Origin: Chara braunii
Lineage: Eukaryota; Streptophyta; Charophyceae; Charales; Characeae
DNA: 53,231 nucleotides
Direction of reading: 5' to 3'
NCBI GenBank assembly: GCA_003427395.1
Contig: BFEA01000238.1
Location: 203,950-257,180, forward strand
The number at the start of each line of letters is the position of its first letter. The first letter of the stretch is position 1. A program made the position numbers and the translations under genes. Below the pieces are notes generated by a model. That model was not told the origin of the DNA. It saw only the letters and a list, made by a program, of their open reading frames with translations, and made no database searches. Shown here one piece after another: positions 9,215 through 18,352 of the stretch.

Positions 9215-11849
9215 GGCAGCAGCTCGAGTGAGAAGGGCATGGTTATTCTGCGATACGGTGGGTGAGCTACGGGGCGGTTACACGTGGCGCGCTCTGAGAG
9301 GAGGTGGCGCGCGTTAGTCGATGCNTGGCACGTCCTGGAGAAGAATGAGAGGGTCAACGTTAGCGTAGCTGGGTGTGGGACTGCGACGCATCTNCGTTCT
9401 ACCTGGAAGCGTGTGCGTGACGCGCGGCGACCCAAGAAAGGCTGACGCGGGAAGTAGAAGGTCAACGAGGGTGGCTTTTGGGAAGACACACACGAGCGGG
9501 AAGTGTCGCTGGTGTCGTCAACTGTATTCCTGCGTTAGTGTGCGGTTCTCGAACTGCTGAAGACAGACGCNAGGTGGGCAGNTGCGAGAGGGCGGTCTAA
9601 CTACTTAGCGCATGTGAGAGAGAAGCGGAACGCTGCACAGTGAGGGAGAAGAAGGACACGAGAGGTTAACAAGAAAGAGGGAGGGAGGNTTAGCTTCTTG
9701 CTGATGCTAAATTTGTGTGAGCTGGTTGTAGCTCTATCTCTAGCACACCCTCGTGTGTTCAGGGCCAAAAAAAAGGGATAGTTGAGAATCGAGAGAGGAC
9801 GAGGGGAGAAGCTCAAGAGAGGGGCTGGCGGGTGCTCGTAACGCCGNTCTAGAGTGGTCTCGCGCTGGCTCGAACGAATTTAGATGAGCAAGCGGTGTTT
9901 TTGCTTATGGGACTCGCGTGAGTTCGATTTGCTCGCTAGCTCACGAGAGTGAGCCATTATGTACATTGTTTGCCTTGGATATGATTGGTGCGGTGATCAG
10001 TCTCCACGCTGCTCAACGATGTTTTAGTGATCAATGAAACAATTCTTGAGGAAGTGAGGAGACTCGGATGTTCCCAACTCAGACCTTTGTTNCCAATCGN
10101 TTGTGGNTGGACTAAGATCGGTGGAACAACTGCCTCGAGAGANACAAGGNAGAGAGAGTTATNAGGCGCTAGCTTNTGTGTAGGGGCTTCGGATCAGCAG
10201 GGACTTTCTTCTAGCTAACGACNANCGTTGTTGNCATNACTCTCCCAGTTCGATCATTGGTTGTTTGGGTTTATTGCCCTTCATATTCCATGAGCCNTAT
10301 ATGGTAATGATNAGANGCGATTAAACATCTNGTGTGAGAGTGATTGGCTAATGAGGGAGGAGACCTGACGTTGTANTGTGCATGGGTTTCCATATTGGCG
10401 ACNNGTTTTGGTTGGCATGNCATGTATTACTCTCTCNGGTTCGTGTAGAGGATCACTAATAAGTNATTNAGGTTAAGTAACTTTNNCACGCTACTACACA
10501 ATAGTATCTTGGTGGTGGNGAGNTTTGTCTTGTACTAGACTCTCTTCTCTCAACATCTTGCTCTTCTNCCGAGTGTATGGGAACAAGAACGCCGAAGCAC
10601 TGTCTTGAAATGAAGCAACTCTCTCTGAATCACCTGGCTTAGCAATCATAACCCTTTGAGGAATTTCAAAGTGGTTTAAGTAAAGGTCGTAATNCTGGTA
10701 ANTGANTGCGAAATGGTGAGTCTTGAAAAGAGTGGCTTACTTGCTGATTAGGTTCCTTCTTGATGGCGANTGAAGTGTGTGGTGTTTTGATGAATCGCTC
10801 GCTNTTCGACAGGGCAGTAAGAAATTGAAGAGATTGATTTAAGTCTTTTGTTGGGGTTCTCTTTAATTCGAATAACCCGAGAGTTAAGCTCTATTGATCA
10901 NCTTTTTACCTCTTTTCGTGAGNTGCTTNCCCCTATANTCNAGTCTCAAAGTAGGAGNGGCGCCACACACATGTAGGACCTGCCTCCAACGCTGTTTGAT
11001 TATCGCTCTATATGGGTCTATTTCAGCGACACACCGCATTTCGATTGAATGACGAGTTGCAACACCTCCCTACAATACTCGCACTCAGTGCTATCGAAGC
11101 AAAGGCAAAGCAAATGCCGACTGGGAATTGAATTCTCTCGCCTCATTAATTGATTAGAATAAAACATAACTTTTGTCCCTATGCAGCAGAGTGTCAGGGG
11201 CATATTAAGACTCTTGCTCTTTTGTTATGAATCTCCGTTGAGTGGTCCTAGACTGTCACCATTTCTACTTTGGACGTCCCTGGAAGTGGAGTCAGTGATC
11301 GAAACCCCAAAGTGAACTTCAAGAAGTGCCGACTCTTTTAGTGTTGATTAGTAGAGTCCTAATCTGAGGAACANGACCCTTCTGCCCCCAGAAATGGAAC
11401 CCACAAGACAAAACGAGTTGTGAAGTAAACGAAACTGCTGGGATTCTGCCTTGTGTGGGGTTTTCTTTCCCTTTCCGAAAAAAGGATTTTATTGGGTTCT
11501 AGATAATGTAATTTGGGCATGGGGAGAAGAGCGTGGGGAATACCTTCCCTACGCAAGATCAGACCAACTTTCTACTCTGAGATGTGTTAGTACTCTCTTC
11601 TCTTATCTGTGACTAGTTGTCGTTGAAACTCATCAAATCCCTTTGACCAGACGGAAGGTCGAGCTTGGTCTTGAGCACATCAAGTGTTTCATTCAGTCCA
11701 TGAAAGGAACTGCTCTTCTTTTGTACTTGAGTCAAAGCCTGTTGTGTCAGATCAAGCCCAACAATATCTTACCAACCCTTTATGCAGAGTTCAGGACTCA
11801 CCTGGGAATACCTACAAGATATGTGAGTAAGTTTACGAGCAATGCCTGA
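9215..11849 (+). other. LTR leader region without recognisable genes
   Basis: Apart from a short ORF equivalent to 29159-29365 (broken here by a TGA near 9266), only unsupported short ORFs are seen (for example 10027-10218, kept in the 3' LTR at 29848-30039). The region is peppered with single Ns. The 3' LTR lacks about 100 bp near 9700 and about 60 bp near 11715. Confidence 0.5.
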
Positions 11850-12095
11850 GTGGAGGTTACGCTAAAAAAGGACCCCAGAAGCAGCTGTGATGTGCCCGAT
11901 ACCTGTCAGAACTTAGGACAGACTGGGTGGTTTGCCCAGGTGCATTCGGCTGGGTTTTCCCTCGAGGACTCAAAACTCGAGCAGTTCTCGGGAATAAGCA
12001 GAAACCCGTTTGGAAGAGAGTGGCTTGTTTCCTCACATGGTACGCAGTCCCTAGGAGATCTGATTCTAACAGAACAACTGGTTACTAAAACGTGA
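11850..12095 (+). CDS. LTR ORF of unknown function
   Basis: An 81-codon frame is preserved in both LTRs (here and at 31612-31863) with many amino-acid replacements but no stop. It starts MEVTLKKDP and contains CQNLGQTGWFAQVHSAG. It begins with a non-ATG codon, and overlapping antisense frames exist. No family is recognised and it may be chance. A poly-T tract follows at about 12300. Confidence 0.3.
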   Translation: MEVTLKKDPRSSCDVPDTCQNLGQTGWFAQVHSAGFSLEDSKLEQFSGISRNPFGREWLVSSHGTQSLGDLILTEQLVTKT

Positions 12096-12506
12096 AACTG
12101 ATTACGTTTGTTCCGCCGGGACAAGTTTTTATTGAGTGGAAATTCCCCGCAATTGGCAACAAAGTATTAACCTTGAGAACGCCACTCTTCTCAGTCTTTC
12201 TCTAATGATGAGAGAGTTACTCCGATCAACTGGGCGGGTCATTGATATTGCCCGCCCCTGTAACGGGTTGTGCGCTGAACAGGACACGAGCTCTTTCTCC
12301 TTTTTTTTTCTTCTTTTTTTTGGTTGAGTCTTGAGGCAATCAACGAGCACACCTGCAAGCTAATCATTAGTTGAAGCTCGGAGCCTTGACTGCACGTACA
12401 TCAGCTGAAGGGTGGGAGATAGTGATACCGTAAGGGTGACCCGCTCTTCACACGGAGGTACGGCAGGTAACTGGAGAGACTGTGATTGACAACTACTAGT
12501 CTTGAA

Positions 12507-12674
12507 ATGATTATTATGATAGAGCATGCATTAACGCTCGTAAGGGGCCAGACAGAAATTGAGTTTACCTATTATTTGCATAACGTGAACCGAAAAACTG
12601 CATGCCAATGTCATCAGTGGTCTCAGCCGAAGAAGCAAGGAGAGTCGTTTGCAGGTATTAGTGAGAGGGACTAA
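12507..12674 (+). CDS. module B protein (LTR copy 1)
   Basis: A short frame begins MIIMIEHALTLVRGQ and continues TEIEFTYYLHNVNRKT. It matches the copy at 13912-14166 (MMMEHALALVRDH, TKIEYTYYMHDKSG) over about 30 residues. The C-terminus differs, so this copy is probably truncated or frameshifted. The 3' LTR equivalent is at 32246-32413. Function unknown. The predicted pattern is one amphipathic helix followed by a beta hairpin. Confidence 0.5.
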   Translation: MIIMIEHALTLVRGQTEIEFTYYLHNVNRKTACQCHQWSQPKKQGESFAGISERD

Positions 12675-12899
12675 TCACCTATTTTATGAGAAACGGGCCT
12701 GCGCCAGATAGGGAGACAGACTAGTGGAAACTGAACCTGGTCTGAGATCGGTCTTAATTGGACATACAGCGGAGCTTTGGCTCATACGGCAAATTCTGAC
12801 CAGTAATTAGACAGACAATCAATCTGCAGTCAGTAATACTCAATTTGCAACCAACAACAGTCCAAACTGCGAACAATCGGTAGCNAGTGGTATTCAGCT

Positions 12900-13299
12900 A
12901 TGCAGTCGACAACAGTTCAAAGAGTGAGCAAACAGAAATCAGACAACCATCAAACACCGTACAGTTGGCTTACGAACTACCTCGTGCATGAGAGTGGTTA
13001 TTGTGGCACATCGCTGTATGATCTGAATGTAAAAGAACGGAGACATGAAGGACGAGGAGATCCTAACAGCAAAAAGCACCCTAATCAGAGAAAAGCAAGA
13101 GGGATGGGAGGAAGGAGTCTGCCGAGAGATGAAATTTAATAGGAAAGATAGGAAAGTTCAGCGTGAGTTCACGGTCCATAGGATGAAGGGTGAGAAGTAC
13201 ATTGAATACGTAATCTATTTCTACGGAGTCAACGACAAATTGCATCATACCAGTTCCTCGCTTGAGACAGTGGAACAGGCCGAGACAAGGCTCTCGTGA
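12900..13299 (+). CDS. module B protein (LTR copy 2), in two overlapping frames
   Basis: An upstream frame at 12900-13139 contains SLYDLNVKER, faintly like the module A signature. It overlaps a second frame at 13045-13299 whose C-terminal half reads EKYIEYVIYFYGVNDKL and then TVEQAE. That corresponds to TKIEYTYYMHDKSGRL and TVEEAR of the copy at 13912. The 3' LTR copy has a 9 bp deletion that preserves the frame (32784-33029). This suggests the region was under coding constraint. A frameshift may have split one original ORF. Confidence 0.5.
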
Positions 13300-13329
13300 G
13301 TTTGATTGTCCGAGTGACACTACTCTCTG

Positions 13330-13880
13330 AAACAATACTCAGAGCAGTTCTCAGTTCACAGCGTGGATTTTCAGTACTCAGAGCAGTTTTCCAGTACTTG
13401 GTACAGTCTTCAATACTCGGGGCGGTAATCAGCTCGCAGAACAGTGATCAGGGCTCAGAATAAAAATCAGTGAATTCCATACAAGATCAGCGAGCTCAGA
13501 ACAGACCCAGTGAACTTGGAGCAGACTTAGTGAGTTTCGCGCAGAGCCAGTAGTCTCGGGGGCAGCCAGTCATCAGGTCAATAATCTCAACAGTACCCTG
13601 TTTTCTCAGTCAAGAAGTAATTAACCAGCAACATTTTCAGTCCTTGACCTGCAATCAACCAGCAACCAACCAACATTTATTCAAGCATCTGGTTGGCAAT
13701 CTCAACAACATTCCCATCAGAATAAGAATCATCAGATCAACAACCGGATCAGCAATCATTCACTCTCCTAATCAGCATCAAGATTGAGCACTCAGAAAAC
13801 AACAACTAGTTATCAGCAACCAGCTTCCAGGACCTCAGCAATTAACCTGATAGCTTTTTCATACCTAGATCATCCAAGAG
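13330..13880 (+). repeat. CAGT-rich degenerate spacer
   Basis: Dozens of short CAGT, TCAGCAA and CTCAGAACAG-type words in irregular tandem. Similar spacers lie at 12780-12900 and 14210-14410, and after integrase at 24110-24300, each next to a coding module. Confidence 0.65.
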
Positions 13881-13911
13881 TGGACTGATGTTGTGAGAGT
13901 TCGGTGAGAGT

Positions 13912-14166
13912 ATGGACAACCGCAACACAATTAGAGTCTCATGCTCGCTTCATCAGAGTGTTGAAGAGTACTGGAGAGAGAGTGCAGCTGAGGAGTATAA
14001 TCAGCAAACTATTATGATGATGGAACACGCGCTGGCTCTCGTGAGGGATCATACTAAAATCGAATACACATACTACATGCATGATAAGAGCGGCAGGCTA
14101 TGTGCCACCATAACTTTAGTATGCACTGTTGAGGAAGCAAGGGGGATTGTTAGAGACCACCAGTGA
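13912..14166 (+). CDS. module B protein (LTR copy 3, the clearest)
   Basis: An 84-codon ORF starting MDNRNTIRVSC and containing IMMMEHALALVRDH, TKIEYTYYMHDKSGRL, a TITLV strand and VEEARGIVRD. It is the best reference for module B. In the 3' LTR a 2 bp deletion breaks the first part, but the conserved core stays open at 33731-33883 with conservative changes only. No known domain recognised. It is bracketed by CAGT-rich spacers. Confidence 0.55.
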   Translation: MDNRNTIRVSCSLHQSVEEYWRESAAEEYNQQTIMMMEHALALVRDHTKIEYTYYMHDKSGRLCATITLVCTVEEARGIVRDHQ

Positions 14167-14444
14167 GCGTTCTGTCTCTGAACAAGGGCAACTCACCTAC
14201 CTGGACGCTAAGCAATTGGTCATCAACGATCATTTAATTAGCAATCAGTTATTAGCAATCAGTTTCTAGCAGTCAATTCTACGACAATCAGTTCCCCACA
14301 GTCAGTTTGGCAGCCAGTCCTCAGGGATCATCTGGTCAGTTTATACGGGCAAGAGTACTCATGAGCACAGTTCAGTTTGCTCCGGTCAGTGGGTCAGTAC
14401 TGGCCAGCCTCAATCGGATCTCATAAAAAGAGGCGTTCCATTAT

Positions 14445-15023
14445 CGGTATGTTAGTGCCATTGGTTTCAGACAGGGAGATCTGTCGATCTTCATTGTCCA
14501 GACCATGTTTGTTGATGGCACTATCCACGATCTGAGGCCTTACCTGAAGAAGGGCAAGGAGACTCATGAACTTTTTGATCGAGTCTAGATCTCAGCCACT
14601 GAATACCTTGAGCAGAGAGAGAGGGAGTTCGATGAGAGTGGTACTACGTTGATTCGCAACTTTGGGCGGATGCTTTATACTGATTATCCTAGGCCTCCAG
14701 TCCCTTCACTTCTCACATATGACACGAGTTGGCTGGATATGATTGGATTGGCAAAGAGGTACATCTCTCCGACAGTGATCGACATTGAGGCATTAACTGA
14801 GCCTACCGAGTATCCCTACCTCAGACGACTAGTCTTTTCAGTGGACGGACTGCCTACTTTGTGGAAGGAGTTTTGCTCCATGGTTAACTACCGTGTCATG
14901 TGCCTCGGATGGTCATGCTCAGAGCTAGCTGGCTACAGGTGGCTTTTCGTCACGAAACCTCAGTCTCAGATTGTACGTTGGCGTGGATCTTGGCACCAGA
15001 GAAGTTCAGTGAAAATAGATTGA
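14445..15023 (+). pseudogene. module A protein (LTR copy), one in-frame TAG
   Basis: From about 14430 the frame reads EAFHYRYVSAIG, then FVDGTIHDLRPYLKKG, a TAG at 14586-14588 (TGG in the 3' LTR at 34303-34305), then TEYLEQREREFDESG, YPRPPVPSLL and WLDMIGLAKRYIS. This follows the order of the internal copies at 16236-17221: RYE, then YD(V/I)xIYVPK, a charged ExxRLERE helix, PPxSDTNLS, and a terminal FAxKVKR helix. A further segment, PYLRRLVFSVDGLP to GYRWLFV, extends the C-terminus. Function unknown. It is the last module before the LTR end. Confidence 0.55.
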
Positions 15024-15307
15024 GAAAGACTGACTAGAGGGATGAGTGAGGACTCTTGAGAGGTGCTGACCATGCTCATTTATGTTCCTTTCTGAGATTA
15101 TAATCAGTTTTCATTCTTCCCTCACTTAATTGCCCCTGTCTTTACTCGAGTCAGTCAGTCTTATTTTCTGTGTTATTCTTGCTTGTTGATTGCCTTTGTG
15201 GATGTTTTGTCACAGTTTTCAGAACCAGATTGACATGATTGATGCATGCATAGCACGCCATAATTTTATGATTATTATTTGCATAATTCTCTGCAGTTCT
15301 GAATCAA

Positions 15308-15313
15308 AATAAA
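15308..15313 (+). promoter_or_regulatory. AATAAA polyadenylation signal of the 5' LTR
   Basis: AATAAAAG lies about 190 bp before the LTR end and is kept in the 3' LTR at 35026. With the TATA box near 8550 it implies an R region of about 6.7 kb. Confidence 0.6.
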
Positions 15314-15505
15314 AGATTTCTAAGACCGGGGACCGGCGAAGACCGCAATTGAAGGGTCTCGCTCGAAGTCGGGCGCACACAACAGGAAGAGATTTGCATT
15401 AATTAATTAATTTTGTTTATTGCAAGTAACATACAAAATCCTGCGTGACAGCCTGTTGGCTTTCCGGTCGCCGAAGTGGCTCGGCTGAAAAAAGTGCGAC
15501 AAAAA

Positions 15506-15521
15506 TGGCACCGTTGCCGGG
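15506..15521 (+). other. primer-binding site of the first unit
   Basis: TGGCACCGTTGCCGGG starts 4 nt after the CGACA end of the LTR. The second unit has the better-preserved TGGCGCCGTTGCCGGGG. This matches, from memory, the primer-binding site common in plant Ty3 elements. The tRNA identity was not checked. Confidence 0.8.
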
Positions 15522-15838
15522 TACATGAAAAGATTTTCGTGTCCGGAACAAACCTGGGTCATCATCATCTTTGAGCTTTGATTAGGACCTGAGAACTGTT
15601 GACATTTCTGTGAGCTTCATGTTAATTCTATTATTCTCATTTAAGTCCCGATTTGCTTGAGAATCACAACTGCTAACTGTGATTTATTTCTTTCTTGTAT
15701 GAGGTACCGCACTGAATCAGAAAAAATGAGATTGATATTATTGACTGGAGAGAATCGAGCTTGACACCAGGTATGCCCAACTATCTCCCAACACACTGAA
15801 AAGGATTGAAAGAAAGAGAGTAAGACGGATCGAGACAA

Positions 15839-16252
15839 ATGCTGATCGACGGTGCTCTGAAAGGGTTGTCAAAAATTACCACAAGNGGAATATTTCCTTA
15901 CAGATATGAGGCTTGTTGGGGCTATCATTCTTGTGGCTCAACCATCTGCGTAGTGCTGACTCACTTCTTGGAGGGAGATATCTACGATATCCGCCCNNAT
16001 GTCTAGGAGGGAGGCTGCAATGATGNTGAGGATTTTAACTGGTTATGGGAGATCGTGATCCAATTTATCTATGATGAAAAGACAGATCTGATCAAGNAAA
16101 AGAAAAAAGTGGAATGGGGTATANTGCNANTAACATANAAGACTNTTCCANTCCCTCCTATACNTNACAGCTATTGTGATGGGACTAACTGNCTGNCAAT
16201 AATCAANATGGTATTNATGAGGGACAAAAGAAACGGTGGTCATGAGAGCTGA
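15839..16252 (+). pseudogene. module A protein (pre-gag copy 1)
   Basis: From ATG 15839 the frame reads LKGLSKITT, a YEACWGYHSCG block, LEGDIYDIRP, then one TAG near 16004 (AAG in the second unit), NWLWEIVIQF, a Lys-rich helix and a PPI motif, ending at 16252. The order matches copies at 16236-17221 (YDVRIYVPK ... helix ... PP). The second unit keeps only the first two thirds before the element is cut at 35783. Several unresolved bases lie in the C-terminal part. Function unknown. Confidence 0.5.
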
Positions 16253-16730
16253 ANANATTTCAGCAGAAGTAATCGGANAAAGAAGGANAAATTTTGGCAG
16301 AGGTTCGGGTCCAAGTCAAGAGAAGATTNAANGTCTCCTAAGNTCGTTGAATACTCTAAGCAAGAGAGAGACATTTCCATATNAAGTTGTCAGGTATGAG
16401 ATGGTCGAGAGCGGATGGGAGCAGGAACGATTATATGTATTGACGTTCTATTNAACAAATCTGGATGTGTATGATGTGAGAATCTATGTTCCAAAAGAAA
16501 GAAGTGTTGACGCAGTATATGGGAGANGTTGGGGATTTGCTGAAGAGGTAGTACTGAGAGAGAAAGAGAGGCTTGAGAGAGAGAACAAGTGCTTCATTGG
16601 AACTACTAGATTTACTACCTTCAANGGATTTTCANCTCCTCCCTTATCTGATACAAATTTATCAAAAGATGATTGGTTTGAGGTGATTGAGTTTGCCCAG
16701 AAAGTGAAAAGAGGCCAAAGAGTCAAATAA
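16236..16730 (+). CDS. module A protein (pre-gag copy 2)
   Basis: An uninterrupted frame of about 164 codons. After a variable start come LNTLSKRETFPY, VVRYEMVESG, ERLYVLTFY, LDVYDVRIYVPKER, a helix with REKERLEREN, GFSxPPLSDTNLSKDDW and a terminal FAQKVKRG. It aligns end to end with the following ORF and partly with the LTR copy. It lies between the primer-binding site and gag, where some plant Ty3 elements carry an extra ORF. I do not recognise the fold. Small size, alternating strand-like segments and a charged helix would suit a nucleic-acid- or protein-binding module, but that is speculation. Confidence 0.6.
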   Translation: MVMRAEXISAEVIGXRRXNFGRGSGPSQEKIXXLLXSLNTLSKRETFPYXVVRYEMVESGWEQERLYVLTFYXTNLDVYDVRIYVPKERSVDAVYGRXWGFAEEVVLREKERLERENKCFIGTTRFTTFXGFSXPPLSDTNLSKDDWFEVIEFAQKVKRGQRVK

Positions 16731-16747
16731 GTCGGCGCTACGTACCC

Positions 16748-17221
16748 TTGAGAGAGAAACCTAAGCTTAGACTGATAAGAGGCCATGAAAGGTTGGGTAA
16801 GGCTGAATTAGACAAGCTATTGGATTCCCTTAACTCTATAGCAGGGAGGGCCGTAATCCCTTATGAAATCATGAGGTATGAAGTAATAAAGAAACCTGGA
16901 CGGGAACATGANAGTCTGTATGTTCTCANATGTTATTTTATTGATCTTGATGAATATGATATTGGGATCTACGTACCAAAACAAAGGTTTGAGGAGTGTA
17001 GAAAAGGTGNGTGTTGGCAACGAGCNTCGGATCTTGCGCATGATGAGAAAAGAAGATTAGAGCGGGAAGGAAGNAACTTCTCCTTTAGTACCTATGTCAG
17101 ACCTTTTGTTGGGATACCGTCTCCACCTGTTGAGGGACTCACGTTCTCAAGAGATAATTTGCATGTTATGACNAAGTTTGCATGGAAAGTGAAGAGAGTC
17201 CAAGAGGAATACTCTCAGTAG
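16748..17221 (+). CDS. module A protein (pre-gag copy 3)
   Basis: A frame of about 157 codons with LLDSLNSIAGRAVIPYE, IMRYEVIKKPGRE, SLYVL, LDEYDIGIYVPKQR, EKRRLEREG, VGIPSPPVEGLTFSRDN and a terminal FAWKVKRVQEEY. Copy 2 and this one are tandem paralogues separated by only 17 bp. Conservation is strongest at the IYVPK strand, the RLERE helix and the PP loop. It is the cleanest member for building a profile. Function unknown. Confidence 0.6.
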   Translation: MREKPKLRLIRGHERLGKAELDKLLDSLNSIAGRAVIPYEIMRYEVIKKPGREHXSLYVLXCYFIDLDEYDIGIYVPKQRFEECRKGXCWQRXSDLAHDEKRRLEREGXNFSFSTYVRPFVGIPSPPVEGLTFSRDNLHVMXKFAWKVKRVQEEYSQ

Positions 17222-17241
17222 TCAGGATAACTACTGTGAAG

Positions 17242-17728
17242 GGTAAACTCTATGAGGTGATAGGGTGTGATAATCCTTTTGTGATCCTGAGATATGAGAC
17301 TTGTGAGAGAGGGCCTATAATATTTCACATCCAGTGGTCAAATTCCTGAGTATTGGCAGTCTGGACGTACGGATTTATGTACCGGCAGGTCTAGAAAAGG
17401 AAGATGACTACTTGAAGTGTCAGACGGGTGCTTATATTAGTCTCATAAGAACCAAAGAGTGGNTTGAGAAGTTAAAAAGAAAAGTAACCTGGGCAAAGAA
17501 GTAAGACAATTTAAGAAGCTCCCTGAGTTCTCGATTGCTAAAGGATTTGAAGGTAGGAGAGATTGGATGCCCCTGTTGGAAGTTATCGCTGAGATTCGTA
17601 GAGCAAGAGAAAAATACTCCACTGTGATGATAAAATCCCTGCTCCTGAATACCTTTGAACATAGATTTGAGATCCCTGATTGTGCCCAACCTGAGATCTA
17701 CCTTTCAGATGTTGCTAATGATGCTTAG
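17242..17728 (+). pseudogene. module A protein (pre-gag copy 4, frameshifted)
   Basis: Three consecutive frames rebuild the module order. Frame 1 carries KLYEVIGCDNPFVILRYETC. After a shift near 17345 comes SIGSLDVRIYVPAG and a Lys-rich helix ending in a stop near 17505. After another shift, GFEGRRDWMPLLEVIAEI runs to TAG at 17726-17728. The signatures RYE, DVRIYVP and the terminal helix place it in module A. The piece before the last stop (about 30 residues) has no counterpart in the other copies. Confidence 0.45.
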
Positions 17729-17730
17729 CA

Positions 17731-17985
17731 ATGCCCAGTTTNACTGAACAGTTGACACTAAGAATTGTGTTGGAGTGTAGAGTAGTCAAGATAGAAGAGA
17801 GTTTTCGGATCTTTGACAGAAATCTTTCGGCCCTGGATGAGCTTGAGTTTTTGCAGCCTTTCTTAGATCGCATGAGAGACTCTGCCTTGAGAATTACCAC
17901 TGACCAGACTGAGATAAGTTATCTGTTAAAGGTAGTGAAAGTGGGGACTACTGAGAGAGTATCATATCACACCTTTCAAATATGA
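17731..17985 (+). CDS. module B protein (pre-gag copy 1)
   Basis: An 84-codon ORF starting MPS. The N-terminal 45 residues are new (LECRVVKIEESFRIFDRN, LDELEFLQPF). The C-terminal part MRDSALRITTDQ, TEISYLLKVVKVG parallels EHALALVRDHTKIEYTYYMHD of the LTR copies. It directly follows the last module A copy. Confidence 0.45.
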   Translation: MPSXTEQLTLRIVLECRVVKIEESFRIFDRNLSALDELEFLQPFLDRMRDSALRITTDQTEISYLLKVVKVGTTERVSYHTFQI

Positions 17986-18024
17986 GTCTCTCTTGGAAGA
18001 AGGATCAATAGTGGGCTGTAAACG

Positions 18025-18291
18025 ATGCAATTTGATTATGAGATTATAGACATGACTCGATATTTTATGATTCGGGGTACTATAAAGGGGTATGACAGAA
18101 GACTGAGTAGAGATGATGAGAGAGAGTTGATTGAAGATTACATTGGGAGGCTGAGAAGGATTGCACTGCCTTTGATCACTACCCAATCAATTATTGCTTA
18201 TACCCTATATGTACAGAACTCTCATGCAGTAGAGCAGACAAGAGAAGAGAGGAACCAGTCTATATCTCTTGCGAGAAGAGTGAGAGATTGA
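18025..18291 (+). CDS. module B protein (pre-gag copy 2)
   Basis: An 88-codon ORF starting MQFDYEIIDMTRYF. A charged middle (RRLSRDDERELIEDYIG) leads to RLRRIALPLITTQ, SIIAYTLYVQNSH and a C-terminal ISLARRVRD. This mirrors the helix, the IEYTYYxH strand and the EEAR helix of module B. It lies 61 bp upstream of gag. Confidence 0.45.
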   Translation: MQFDYEIIDMTRYFMIRGTIKGYDRRLSRDDERELIEDYIGRLRRIALPLITTQSIIAYTLYVQNSHAVEQTREERNQSISLARRVRD

Positions 18292-18352
18292 AGGGAAAAG
18301 AAGAAAAGGACAAGAGTCACAGAAAGAGAAGAGGATATCTGGAAAAAAGTCT

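Larger units (their letters stand above)
7216..15501 (+). repeat. 5' LTR (8286 bp)
   Basis: It begins TGTCGGAGGGC and ends GTGCGACA, giving TGTCG/CGACA short inverted ends, and is followed by AAAA and a primer-binding site. It aligns along its full length with 27134-35220 at roughly 95-97% where compared by eye (for example 4 differences in 90 bp at 11041). Segments missing from the 3' copy include about 100 bp near 9700 and about 60 bp near 11715. Many isolated Ns lie at 8470-10960. Inside are a TATA box, small ORFs of two module families, CAGT-rich spacers and a polyadenylation signal. Confidence 0.93.

Noticed and set aside
7216-16063. LTR boundaries at 16063/35783, where similarity ends
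   Set aside because: A primer-binding site directly after a CGACA end at 15501 and 35220 marks the true LTR ends; the extra similarity is internal sequence.
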